From Candidatus Humimicrobium oleiphilum (GTDB lineage: Bacteria > Actinomycetota > Humimicrobiia > Humimicrobiales > Humimicrobiaceae), in assembly GCA_002304935.1 (NCBI GenBank), contig DBPS01000056.1, forward strand, positions 948 through 35,833: a stretch of DNA of 34,886 nucleotides, written 5' to 3'. A model generated the notes under the pieces. It was not told the origin of the DNA and searched no databases. It was given only the letters and a program-made list of their open reading frames with translations. Each line of letters starts with the position of its first letter. Position 1 is the first letter of the stretch. Made by a program: the position numbers and the translations under genes. Below are positions 14,976 through 23,058 of this stretch, in pieces.

Positions 14976-16451
14976 TTAAATCTTATATTTTGCAATATAC
15001 GAGTCTTTGCCGCATTTTGTTATTTTTTCAAATGGGATTTTCAGTTCCCGTGAAATGATTCTCATGACTTTTAAGAGACAGTAGCCACCCTGGCACCTGC
15101 CCATACCTGCCCGGGTTCTGAATTTTATACCGTCTACTGTTGTTGCTCCTTTTTTTACCGCGTCAACGATTTCAGCTTCAGTGACCTTTTCGCATCTGCA
15201 TACTATCTCATATTTCTGCCTGTCATCTGTATTTTCTGATTTTTCTGTCTCTATCTTGTTTTTTATATTATTGATTTCATTCTTTTCGTTTTCAGATATA
15301 TATTTTCGGCTTTTAGCCATTTTAATTCCTGTATTTTTTATAATATCTGAAACTATTTCTGCTATTATAAAAGCACATGTCAAACCAGGTGACTGGATTC
15401 CGGCGACATTTATAAAATTTTTATTTGCTTCACTTTCATTGATTATAAAATCACCTGTATCGGAAACTGCTCTCAAACCGGCAAATTCGGTAATGATTTT
15501 TCCGAAAGGAATATTATTAAACATTTTTGAAGCATTTTCTTTTACTTCATCAAGACCCGCAGAAGTTGTTGAAAGATCTTTACCACTTATATGTTCATAA
15601 TTGGGCCCGACAAAAAAATTGCCACTTACAGTCGGAGTGACAAGAAGACCTTTTGTTTTGCTTTTCGAAGAATCCGGCAGTTTGAAGTTGACGTGTTTTA
15701 CAAAATCTCCAGCCTCTGAATCAAATAATATATACTGCCCTCTGTAAGCTCTTATTTTAAAAGAATCATCTCCTATCATTTTTGCTATTTCCGCAGAACT
15801 GACACCGGCTGCATTTATGACTATTTCTGACTGAAAAACATGATCAGGCTGATAAGCTGAATTATTTTTTGTTTTTATCATAAAAAGTTTGCTGCCGGAC
15901 TGATTGCGGATATATTCTATGGATTTCACTTCATTGTCAAAGTAAAAATCAACGTCGTTCTTTAAAGCATTTTCATAAATTGATATTGCAGCTCCATATG
16001 GAGATATGACACATGTTTCTTTTGCAAAAAGAGTTGCCTTTACATCATTACTTATATTGGGTTCAAGTTCTTTTATTTTTTGTCTGTCGGTTATTATTTT
16101 AAGTCCCGAAAGCCCGCTGACCCTTCCCTGCTCCAGAAAATTTTCCAGAACTCCCATCTGGGAATCATGAAATATGTTTAACATCGAGCCGATATTTTTT
16201 ATATGTATCCCAAGCTCATCAGCATTTTTTCTGAAAAGCCGGTTTCCTTTATGGCTTATTTTGTATTTAAGAGAATTTCTTTCGCCTGCATAGCCGGGGT
16301 GGATTATACCACTGTTTGCTTTGGTTGTTCCCCAGCCTGCATCTGATTCTTTATCCAGTACAGCAATGCCCAGTTTGTATCTTGCAAGTTCTCTTGATAT
16401 TGCAAGCCCTGCAATTCCTGCCCCTATGATGATTATATCTTTTTTGATGAT
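14976..16451 (-). CDS. GlpA-like glycerol-3-phosphate dehydrogenase with BFD [2Fe-2S] domain; no ordinary start codon
   Basis: The frame encodes about 491 residues. An N-terminal DIIIIGAGIAGLAISREL (FAD Rossmann motif), a DAAO/GlpA-type substrate domain (KANSGIIHPGY, VINAAGVSSAEIA, GPNYEH) and a C-terminal BFD-like domain with CRC and GRCQGGYC cysteines for a [2Fe-2S] cluster are visible. The nearest ATG, at 16184, would remove the FAD motif and cannot be right. Upstream of the motif the frame runs only to a TGA at 16482-16484, and that stretch holds no ATG, GTG, TTG or CTG. Start 16451 is an ATC placed by homology, six bases after a weak GGA; ATA at 16472 is another option. Either a rare start codon is used or a base is wrong. 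It overlaps or abuts the upstream TIM-barrel gene. Confidence 0.82.
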   Translation of the reverse strand: MIKKDIIIIGAGIAGLAISRELARYKLGIAVLDKESDAGWGTTKANSGIIHPGYAGERNSLKYKISHKGNRLFRKNADELGIHIKNIGSMLNIFHDSQMGVLENFLEQGRVSGLSGLKIITDRQKIKELEPNISNDVKATLFAKETCVISPYGAAISIYENALKNDVDFYFDNEVKSIEYIRNQSGSKLFMIKTKNNSAYQPDHVFQSEIVINAAGVSSAEIAKMIGDDSFKIRAYRGQYILFDSEAGDFVKHVNFKLPDSSKSKTKGLLVTPTVSGNFFVGPNYEHISGKDLSTTSAGLDEVKENASKMFNNIPFGKIITEFAGLRAVSDTGDFIINESEANKNFINVAGIQSPGLTCAFIIAEIVSDIIKNTGIKMAKSRKYISENEKNEINNIKNKIETEKSENTDDRQKYEIVCRCEKVTEAEIVDAVKKGATTVDGIKFRTRAGMGRCQGGYCLLKVMRIISRELKIPFEKITKCGKDSYIAKYKI

Positions 16452-16468
16452 TCTATTTCCGGTACTGA

Positions 16469-17326
16469 TTATTGCTGCCTTTCAGGTTTTTTATTTTCCA
16501 ATTCGTTTTTAATGCTTTTTATAAGATCCGGGTATTTTATTGCTGCGGTTGCAATTGAAACCGCATCTGCTCCTTTATCCAAAACTCTTAAAACATCCCC
16601 TGTATTTTTAATGCCTCCCCCGGCAATAATGAAAATTCTTTCATTTTTTACTTTTCCCAGCAATTCCAATCCTGGTGAATCATTTTTTGTTCTTTCAAAA
16701 TTTATATGAAAAAGATTAAAACCGCAATCATTAATTATTTTTATTGCATCCATGACATATTCATTATCAAAAATACCGAGTTTGATTATTAAAGGCAGCT
16801 CCAGATTATCTTTTAAGTCATGCAGTACTCTTTTTAGTTTTTCATGATTTTTTTTGAGGCACAAAGCTGAACTTGTATCTTTCTCAAGAAACATTTTCAT
16901 AACTGAATGTGCGCAGTATGACAGGTAGTCTGCGCCAAGATCCTGGGCAGTCTTTAAAAAACTTATTGTATCTTTTATATCTATGCTTACAGCACTTACG
17001 CCGGCTTTGATTTTTGCATTTTTTACAATGCAGATATTTCTTTCCAGATTTTTATAATAAAGTTTTTTATCCGGACTGAAATAAAATCCATCAGGATAAG
17101 GTATTTTTTCCGAAGAATCTATTATATATGTACCAAGCATAACCAGGCCTGAGCCGGCTCCGTTTTTTATGCAGAAACTTCCGTCGCTGTATCCAGCCAT
17201 TTCTGCCAGGACTATTTTTCTTTTGAGATCACTGTAAAAATTCTGACTGCTCATTCTAATTATAAATATTTTAAAAACATTATTATTGCAACCGGCATGT
17301 AAAACTTCAACTTTTTTTAAATGCAC
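16469..17326 (-). CDS. FMN-binding TIM-barrel protein related to dihydrouridine synthase/NifR3
   Basis: The protein has 285 residues and the pattern of the DUS/NifR3 and dihydroorotate dehydrogenase barrels. An N-terminal LAEMAGYSDGSF corresponds to the APMAGVTD motif of DUS. Next come AVSIDIKDT, a conserved LGADYLSYCAHS, LPLIIKLGIFD, and a C-terminal phosphate loop IIAGGGIKNTGDVL...GADAVSIATAAI that would hold FMN. The NxGCP region with the catalytic Cys of true tRNA DUS enzymes is not recognisable, so tRNA modification is doubtful. Similar short proteins are annotated in archaea as NifR3-related. The start at 17326 is GTG without a Shine-Dalgarno; TATAAT at 17335-17340 would place transcription start almost on it (leaderless). 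The ATG at 17254 (residue 25) is the alternative. First gene of the GlpA-like operon. Confidence 0.65.
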   Translation of the reverse strand: MHLKKVEVLHAGCNNNVFKIFIIRMSSQNFYSDLKRKIVLAEMAGYSDGSFCIKNGAGSGLVMLGTYIIDSSEKIPYPDGFYFSPDKKLYYKNLERNICIVKNAKIKAGVSAVSIDIKDTISFLKTAQDLGADYLSYCAHSVMKMFLEKDTSSALCLKKNHEKLKRVLHDLKDNLELPLIIKLGIFDNEYVMDAIKIINDCGFNLFHINFERTKNDSPGLELLGKVKNERIFIIAGGGIKNTGDVLRVLDKGADAVSIATAAIKYPDLIKSIKNELENKKPERQQ

Positions 17327-17368
17327 CGAATCAGATTATAACAAAAAAATATTTCGGGGTTGTTTTAA

Positions 17369-18301
17369 TTGCTTATATATACATATAATTATTTCATGCA
17401 AAACGTTCTGGAATTAAAGACATTTATAAAAAAAGCAAAAGATACATTTGGCAATTATCTTGAGATAAGCAAGCCAAGATCAGTTGCCCTGTTATATTTT
17501 ACTGCATTATCCTCAATGATAGTTGCTTCAACAGTATATTCTTTTAACTGGCTTAAAATAATTCTTCTTTCAATAGCTGTGATTTTGGGAGTAATGGGTG
17601 CAAATGCAACTACTAATTATATAGACAGGAAAATAGATTCGGAAATGGAAAGGACAAAGTCAAGAGCAATTGCTTCAGGAAAAATAAAACCTGCTTTCAA
17701 AGGATTGGTTTTTGCCCTTGTTCTGGTATTTTCCGGAATATCAATAGCATTTTATATCAATTGGCTAAGTGCCCTGTTTTTATTTCTGGGTTTCTTTAAT
17801 AGTGCGATTCTTTATAATGGTCTTACAAAACAAAAGACAAGATACAATATACTCATAGGTGCTCCTTCCGGAGGATTTCCTGTTCTGGTCGCATATTCAG
17901 GGATATCTGGTGGAAGGATAGATCTGATTGCCATAATAATGTTTATATTTATTATTATCTGGACTCCCGCCCATATCTGGAGCCTTGCCTATTTTTACAA
18001 TGAAGACTATAAAAAAGCAGGCATACCGATGCTGCCTGTTTTTTTAAGTGAAAAACAAAATCATATTCTTTTATCTTTTCTTAGCATTTCCATGGTACTG
18101 CTTTCAATTTTCTTATGGTTTTTTTTCCGTCTGAGCTATTTGTTTTTAGGAGTTATAGGAGTACCGGGTATTGCAATAATAATTATAAGCGTGTTCCTGC
18201 TCTGTCTTCCTGGGAAAAAATTTGCATGGATTTTATTTAAATTATCAAGCCCCTATCTGGCTGTTGTTTTTTTAATGCTTATTGCTGAATATATTTTTTA
18301 A
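17369..18301 (+). CDS. ctaB: UbiA-family prenyltransferase, CtaB-like (protoheme IX farnesyltransferase)
   Basis: The integral membrane protein has 310 residues and about eight to nine hydrophobic segments. The first Asp-rich motif is NYIDRKIDSEMERTKSRAIASG, split as N-x2-DRKID-x2-M-x-RT. This corresponds to the NxxxDRDID-xxM-xRT motif of heme o synthase. The second conserved block is TPAHIWSLAYFYNEDYKKAGIPMLPV, matching TPxHFWSLA and DYxxAGIPMLPV of CtaB. These support farnesylation of protoheme rather than quinone precursors. No oxidase subunits (CtaC-CtaG) are nearby, so the role here is unclear. The TTG start has GGGGT eight bases upstream; the ATG at 17396 is an alternative without a ribosome-binding site. 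It diverges from the redox operon. Confidence 0.85.
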   Translation: MLIYTYNYFMQNVLELKTFIKKAKDTFGNYLEISKPRSVALLYFTALSSMIVASTVYSFNWLKIILLSIAVILGVMGANATTNYIDRKIDSEMERTKSRAIASGKIKPAFKGLVFALVLVFSGISIAFYINWLSALFLFLGFFNSAILYNGLTKQKTRYNILIGAPSGGFPVLVAYSGISGGRIDLIAIIMFIFIIIWTPAHIWSLAYFYNEDYKKAGIPMLPVFLSEKQNHILLSFLSISMVLLSIFLWFFFRLSYLFLGVIGVPGIAIIIISVFLLCLPGKKFAWILFKLSSPYLAVVFLMLIAEYIF

Positions 18302-18430
18302 TGATAAATACAATAAAGTTTTTTTAGTCTTAAAAGTGTTATAATTATTTTCAAATAATATTTATATTTATATTTTTTCTTTATCTGATAGTTTTAAATT
18401 TTCATTACAACAAGAATCAGGAGATGTCAG

Positions 18431-18850
18431 GTGATAGATTTTGATAATTTTAAAAAAGCGCAATACATGTCAAAAAGGATGGCTATATTAAAAGAATGCT
18501 GTGAATTAAACGGATTAAGTATTAACTACCTTTTTGGTCTTTTTAATTACTATAACCAGAAGAACAGGGGAAGATGGTTTTGGCAGAGAGCTGTTTTTAC
18601 CGGTGTTATTAAAGAAAAATATGACAATGTGAATCGTCTGGCCGATGATCTGGCAAAAAGTTCAAAAGACATGGATGAACCTGCTTTTAATGATGGTATT
18701 AAAGTTGTTTCTTCTGCTATTAACGATTTAATGATAAAAATGGAGGAGAATCTTGGAGTAGACAGGAGCATCGATAAAGATAAGGTGGAAGGATTTCTTG
18801 ATAATAACATGTCAGCCCTTATAAAAGATAGCTTAAAAGGAATGCAATAA
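18431..18850 (+). CDS. Unknown conserved-looking soluble protein
   Basis: I do not recognise a family. The protein has 139 residues, is predicted mostly helical, and has no signal peptide or membrane segment. Features: a Cys pair in KECCELNG near residue 22, an aromatic basic stretch (LFNYYNQKNRGRWFWQRAV, residues 37-55), and an amphipathic C-terminal half ending in a charged helix (EGFLDNNMSALIKDSLKG). The start is GTG at 18431, chosen because AGGAG lies six to eight bases upstream. It follows ctaB by 129 AT-rich bases on the same strand and has codon use like its neighbours, so it is likely a real gene. Confidence 0.6.
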   Translation: MIDFDNFKKAQYMSKRMAILKECCELNGLSINYLFGLFNYYNQKNRGRWFWQRAVFTGVIKEKYDNVNRLADDLAKSSKDMDEPAFNDGIKVVSSAINDLMIKMEENLGVDRSIDKDKVEGFLDNNMSALIKDSLKGMQ

Positions 18851-18921
18851 AAAACTGCCTTCAGGGAATTATAGGGAATTATAAATTAATCATAAATAAA
18901 TTATTAAAAACTATTAAAAAA

Positions 18922-20334
18922 TCAATCAGTTTCCTGAGCGATAGGATTAAATATCTGCGTATATCTTTTTCCGGCTTCAAAAACAAACTCACCATAATGT
19001 TTAACTTCATTATTACCATCATATTCGACAGCTATTTTATACGAATCAGCTGGAAAAACTATATCTGCTTTTGTTTTGGGGTTAATCTTATATATTCCGC
19101 CTGTATTTCCTGAAAAATAGATATTTATGACTGAATCTGAATTATTGGAAATAGTTAGCTGAAAATTTATTTCATCTCTTATATTAAATCTGTATATTAT
19201 CTCCGGAATTGCTATAAAGTCGGAGCTTTTTATTGTTTCAATCTTGCATAAAGAGTAATACCTGGTAATTTTTTCAGAATTATCCGGATAATTCTGAAAA
19301 ATATAATCAAAGATATGGATGGCATCTACATAATTTTTATCAAGAGCCAGGCTGATTGCATATTCCGAAAGGACATCGGAAGGTATTTTTGAATAAATAT
19401 TTTCATCATAGATATTAGTGGAAATATCGGTATTATTTTTAAGAGCAATGTTTTGTGCAAGAAGGTATTCATCAAGAGCTTCTTTATATTTGCCATCTTC
19501 GATGAAGTCGGATATCTCTTTCATATAGCTTTCAAATATTAGTTTCTTTGCTTTGGTGACAAGTTCATTTTCAGGGTATTGTTCAATTAGTTCATTCAGC
19601 AGATCAATGCTCTGAATATAGTTTCCGGTATCTATGTGGCTGCCTGCTGCTTTAAACAGATATTCAGGCACTTTATATGACAAGATAAAAGCTTCATCAC
19701 TGTTTGGAAATTCTGCTGTTATTTCTTTGAAAATATTTATTGCAAGAACAAAATTTACTGCAGATTTTTCATAATTTTTTTCATCATAAGCTTTTTGTGC
19801 AATTTTTGCATATGATTCACCAAGGATATTTTTTACTTCCAGGGTATTTTCATCAAGAATACCTTGTTCTATGCTGAGATTAATATATCTGATGGTATTT
19901 TCATAATCATCCGTTTTCTGGAATGCGGAAGTAATTCCCTTTAAAGAATCATCATAGTATCTTCCAGAGGAATAACTTTCAATTATTTCATTATAATTAT
20001 CAATTGCAGTGCTGTAATCACCTGAATCAAGTGCTTTTTGTGCATTTCTTGATAATGCAAACGGTCCGAAAATACTCGATATGACCAGACCGGCAAGAAA
20101 AATAATAAAGAAAAGTATAAAAATAAAGCCGCCTTCAGCTCTTCTTGCCATATTAAAAATGGCAAAGATAAGACTTAATATAATTATAACAATACATGTA
20201 ATGGGCAGGATATCCCAGAATTTTCCCTTATTTATAAAAAAAAGCACGGCAAGACCGATTATTGTTAAAATAAAAAGTATTATCAGAAGTATTGAACCTA
20301 GACCTAGCTTGCTTTTTCTGGTGTATTCGTACAT
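18922..20334 (-). CDS. Membrane-anchored TPR protein
   Basis: The protein has 470 residues. Three hydrophobic segments lie at about 14-34, 41-62 and 70-94 and are joined by short basic or charged loops. After them come tetratricopeptide-like helical repeats (for example AQKALDSGDYSTAIDNYNEI, SYAKIAQKAYDEKNYEKSAV, IDTGNYIQSIDLLNELIEQ and NYVDAIHIFDYIFQNYPDN). The last 90 residues are beta-rich (FQLTISNNSDSVINIYFSG, then YKIAVEYDGNNEVKHYGEFVF) and look like a small immunoglobulin-like or carbohydrate-like domain. TPR proteins are scaffolds. Which side of the membrane the repeats face, and the partner, cannot be told. It is monocistronic. Confidence 0.8.
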   Translation of the reverse strand: MYEYTRKSKLGLGSILLIILFILTIIGLAVLFFINKGKFWDILPITCIVIIILSLIFAIFNMARRAEGGFIFILFFIIFLAGLVISSIFGPFALSRNAQKALDSGDYSTAIDNYNEIIESYSSGRYYDDSLKGITSAFQKTDDYENTIRYINLSIEQGILDENTLEVKNILGESYAKIAQKAYDEKNYEKSAVNFVLAINIFKEITAEFPNSDEAFILSYKVPEYLFKAAGSHIDTGNYIQSIDLLNELIEQYPENELVTKAKKLIFESYMKEISDFIEDGKYKEALDEYLLAQNIALKNNTDISTNIYDENIYSKIPSDVLSEYAISLALDKNYVDAIHIFDYIFQNYPDNSEKITRYYSLCKIETIKSSDFIAIPEIIYRFNIRDEINFQLTISNNSDSVINIYFSGNTGGIYKINPKTKADIVFPADSYKIAVEYDGNNEVKHYGEFVFEAGKRYTQIFNPIAQETD

Positions 20335-20421
20335 AGTTTACGTCTTTTAATCACTATATCATAATTTTAAAACTCAAAATTGTATTTTAAACTAAAAATA
20401 ATAAAAATTGTATAACAATCA

Positions 20422-21000
20422 TTAAACTTTTATTTCCATTATTATGGTATCCCAGTATATATTATTATAAAGATGGTCTTTTTTTAATATTTCCTTTTTT
20501 TTAAAACCACATTTTTTATAAGATCTTATTGCTCTTTTATTATATTCATAAACAGATAAAGTAATTTTTTCAAGTCCGAGTTTCATAAAAGCAAATTTTA
20601 TGACCGCTCCGGCAGCGTCACTCCCATATCCTTTTCCCCAGTAATTTTTTTCACCTATGGCAATCCCGAAATCTGCTTTTTTCTCATCCCAGTTTATTTT
20701 ATGAAGTCCGCAATCTCCTATATACTTCCTTTCTCTCTGAGTCTCTATTGCAAAAACAAAATCGTTGACAGATATTGACATTTCCCTAAACCATCTTTCC
20801 TCTTTTTCTGTATCAAGTTCCGAGAAGTCAGATGAAAGAAATTTATTTATTTCCGGATCTTTCAGCCACTTTATCAATTGATAAAGGTCATTTTTTTTGA
20901 GAGGCCTTATGAGCACCTTTTTATTTCTTATTACCGTGCTCTTCAGCTTCCTAAAATCCATTTCATAAAATTTTATCCCTTTTGGGTTATTTAGTACCAT
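20422..21000 (-). CDS. GNAT N-acetyltransferase, RimJ/RimL type
   Basis: The acetyl-CoA-dependent acetyltransferase has 192 residues. The GNAT core runs from LIRPLKKNDLYQLIKWLKDPEINKFL, through IGDCGLHKINWDEKKADFGIAIGE, to the acetyl-CoA loop KNYWGKGYGSDAAGAVIKFAF (the R/QxxGxG/A motif as WGKGYG). It ends in KITLSVYEYNKRAIRSYKKCGFKK. The Trp-rich N-terminal region and the NKRAIRSYKKCGF ending are typical of the RimJ/RimL and SpeG branch. The substrate may be a protein N-terminus, polyamine or antibiotic, and is not predictable. It lies alone between the TPR protein and the divergent ychF. Confidence 0.88.
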   Translation of the reverse strand: MVLNNPKGIKFYEMDFRKLKSTVIRNKKVLIRPLKKNDLYQLIKWLKDPEINKFLSSDFSELDTEKEERWFREMSISVNDFVFAIETQRERKYIGDCGLHKINWDEKKADFGIAIGEKNYWGKGYGSDAAGAVIKFAFMKLGLEKITLSVYEYNKRAIRSYKKCGFKKKEILKKDHLYNNIYWDTIIMEIKV

Positions 21001-21227
21001 GATATTGCAGCGCGTATTTTTTTAAAGAAAATAGAATTGATTATTAAAATTGTAATCTAATTTTGCTTTTAAACCAACCACAAGGAATGCAAATAGAATG
21101 TAACTGTGCTTAAATATCTATATATAAATAAATTGTAAAAAGATAAAATAAAAAAAATATTTTTTTATTTTTTATGAAATTTATTATCTATAAAATATTT
21201 CAGCGGGAAAATACATAAGGAGAATGA

Positions 21228-22295
21228 ATGGGATTATCTATGGGAATAGTCGGACTTCCAAATGTCGGAAAGTCTACTTTATTTAATGCATTATTAAAGA
21301 AGCAGATAGCAGATGCTTCAAACTATCCGTTCTGCACTATCGCACCCAATAAAGGAATTGTCGAAGTTCCAGATGAAAGATTGCAGGTTCTGGCAAAAAT
21401 GATAAATGTAGAGAAAATAATACCGGCTGTTGTCGAATTTGTGGATATTGCCGGGCTTGTCAAAGGTGCCTCAAAAGGCGAAGGGCTTGGGAATCAGTTT
21501 CTTGCAAATATCAGGGAGGTAAATGCAATATGCCATGTAGTCAGATTATTTGAGGATAAAAGTGTTGCACATACTGAAGCAGATTTAAACCCTGAAAAAG
21601 ATACTGAGCTTATTAATACCGAGCTTATAATGGCAGACCTTCAGACTCTGGAGAAAAGAGATGTACCTAAAGGGAGAGCTTCAAAGGAAGATATTATAAT
21701 GTGGGAAGCCGTATCTATTTTAAAATCAGAACTTGAAAAAGGGAAAATGGCCATAGATGTGGAACTAAAGGAAGAACAAAAAAGTGAGGCAAAGAAATTA
21801 TGTCTGCTTACAGACAAACCTATAATTTATGTGGTGAACATAGGCGAGGAGCAACTAATGGAAAAAGATATTTTAACTAAAGATTTAAAACTAAAACCCC
21901 TTATTGTTTTATGCGCAAAATTAGAGTCTGAACTGGCACTGCTTCCACCCGATGACCAACAGGAATATTTGAAGCAATATGGCCTGGAAGAGCCGGGCCT
22001 TGACAGACTGATAAAAACTGCTTACAGCACTCTGGGGCTGGTTTCTTTTCTTACAACCGGCGAGAAGGAAACAAGAGCATGGACCATAGAAAAAGGAATG
22101 AAAGCCCGCGAGGCAGCAGGAGTCATACATTCTGATTTTATAAAAAACTTTATAAAGGCTGCAGTAATTTCATATGAAGATTATGTAAGCATAGGCGGCT
22201 GGACTGAAGCGAAATCCAAAGGAAAAGTAAGATTTGAAGGAGCTGATTATATAATGAAGGAAGGAGATATTGTTGAATTTATGGTCAGGCAATGA
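21228..22295 (+). CDS. ychF: Obg-family P-loop ATPase YchF
   Basis: YchF/Ola1 is a universally conserved nucleotide hydrolase that prefers ATP, binds ribosomes and takes part in stress and redox responses. At 355 residues it is near full length (E. coli 363). The P-loop is GLPNVGKST (residues 8-16), the switch II motif is DIAGLVKGASKGEGLGNQFL, and the G4 motif is NIGE instead of NKxD, which gives the switch from GTP to ATP. A coiled helical domain is in the middle. The C-terminal TGS domain (SFLTTGEKETRAWTIEKG, DFIKNFIKAAVISYEDYV, GWTEAKSKGKVRFEGADY, IVEFMVRQ) is complete. AAGGAG lies six bases before the ATG. Confidence 0.97.
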   Translation: MGLSMGIVGLPNVGKSTLFNALLKKQIADASNYPFCTIAPNKGIVEVPDERLQVLAKMINVEKIIPAVVEFVDIAGLVKGASKGEGLGNQFLANIREVNAICHVVRLFEDKSVAHTEADLNPEKDTELINTELIMADLQTLEKRDVPKGRASKEDIIMWEAVSILKSELEKGKMAIDVELKEEQKSEAKKLCLLTDKPIIYVVNIGEEQLMEKDILTKDLKLKPLIVLCAKLESELALLPPDDQQEYLKQYGLEEPGLDRLIKTAYSTLGLVSFLTTGEKETRAWTIEKGMKAREAAGVIHSDFIKNFIKAAVISYEDYVSIGGWTEAKSKGKVRFEGADYIMKEGDIVEFMVRQ

Positions 22296-22479
22296 ACAAT
22301 GATGTTTTTAACTTAAGAATTTTAAAATTTTTTAAGTTATGAACCTGATACTTTAACCTGATTACTTTAAATATAATTTTTAAAAACCCGCTTCTTTGGT
22401 TATAATGTTAATGATTTTTTTTAATAACAATGTTATTAAAAATTGCATTATTTTTTAAAAAACAAGACAAGGGGGGAAA

Positions 22480-22752
22480 ATGAGCGGAAAAAAAGTTTTC
22501 ACTTCTGAGCAGGCAAAAGAAATCGGTGACAAGCTGGGAATAGATTGGAAAAAATGGGATATCGAGCAATTCAGAAGAGGTATGGATGTGGAGCTGGAAC
22601 ACGGGACTGAAGATCCAAAAACAAATGTAACCAATGATGACCCGTTACTGACAGGGAAAATTGCCCTTGCTCATTTAAATGAATTTCCTGATTACTACAC
22701 TCGCCTGGATGAAATGGAAGAAGAAGCAGAAGAATATTGGGAGAATAAATAA
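22480..22752 (+). CDS. DUF5661 family small protein
   Basis: The protein is acidic, with 90 residues: FTSEQAKEIGDKLGIDWKKW, FRRGMDVELEHGTEDPKTNV, LTGKIALAHLNEFPDYYTRL, and an acidic helical tail (EEEAEEYWENK). The pattern FxxxxAxxIGxxLGIDW...FRxGMxVELEHG...KIALAHLxExPDYYxRL is that of DUF5661. The several His and Glu suggest a metal site, but no function is established. A GGGGGG-rich ribosome-binding site precedes the ATG. It lies 50 bases upstream of rubredoxin on the same strand, so the two may share a transcript. Confidence 0.85.
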   Translation: MSGKKVFTSEQAKEIGDKLGIDWKKWDIEQFRRGMDVELEHGTEDPKTNVTNDDPLLTGKIALAHLNEFPDYYTRLDEMEEEAEEYWENK

Positions 22753-22802
22753 TCAGAAAACAAATTTGAATAAGTTATAAAAGGATAGGAGAAACATAAT
22801 AA

Positions 22803-22964
22803 ATGAAAAAATATGAATGTACTGTCTGTGGATATATCTACGATCCTGAGATTGCAGATCCTGATAACGGGATAGAGCCGGTTACAGAATTTTCTGATCT
22901 GCCTGAAGATTGGGTTTGTCCTGAATGTGGTGCAGAAAAAGATCAGTTTGAAGAACTGGAATAA
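22803..22964 (+). CDS. Rubredoxin
   Basis: This short gene encodes 53 residues. The two iron knuckles CTVCG (Cys6, Cys9) and CPECG (Cys39, Cys42) bind a single iron. The aromatic and proline framework of the fold is present (YIYDPEIADPDNGI, FSDLPEDWVCP). Rubredoxin carries single electrons at moderate potential, often to rubrerythrin, superoxide reductase or oxygen-reducing flavoproteins in anaerobes. None of these partners is in the window. AGGAG lies eleven bases before the ATG. A strong terminator follows. Confidence 0.97.
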   Translation: MKKYECTVCGYIYDPEIADPDNGIEPVTEFSDLPEDWVCPECGAEKDQFEELE

Positions 22965-23003
22965 AAAACAGGGCGTAATTTAAGCAATAGATATTTTTCT
23001 CTA

Positions 23004-23058
23004 AAAAAAGAGGTTTTAAGCTATTAATATTTTAAAGTTTAAAACCTCTTTTATATTT
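23004..23058. terminator. Bidirectional terminator between rubredoxin and the NIL-ferredoxin gene
   Basis: AAAAGAGGTTTTAA (23006-23019) pairs perfectly with TTAAAACCTCTTTT (23039-23052). The A run before and T run after serve both strands. The second arm overlaps the stop codon region of the minus-strand gene (23051-23053). It separates two convergent transcripts. Confidence 0.8.

Noticed and set aside
16184..16184. ATG at 16184 as start of the GlpA-like gene
   Set aside because: The same frame continues upstream through a complete FAD-binding motif, so the start must lie farther upstream.
21146..21176. Long A/T palindrome upstream of ychF
   Set aside because: It consists of A and T runs only, which form weak hairpins and are common in this AT-rich DNA. 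It is too weak to call a terminator.
22309..22339. Possible terminator after ychF (TAACTTAA/TTAAGTTA)
   Set aside because: The stem is AT-only with poor inner pairing and no T run after it.
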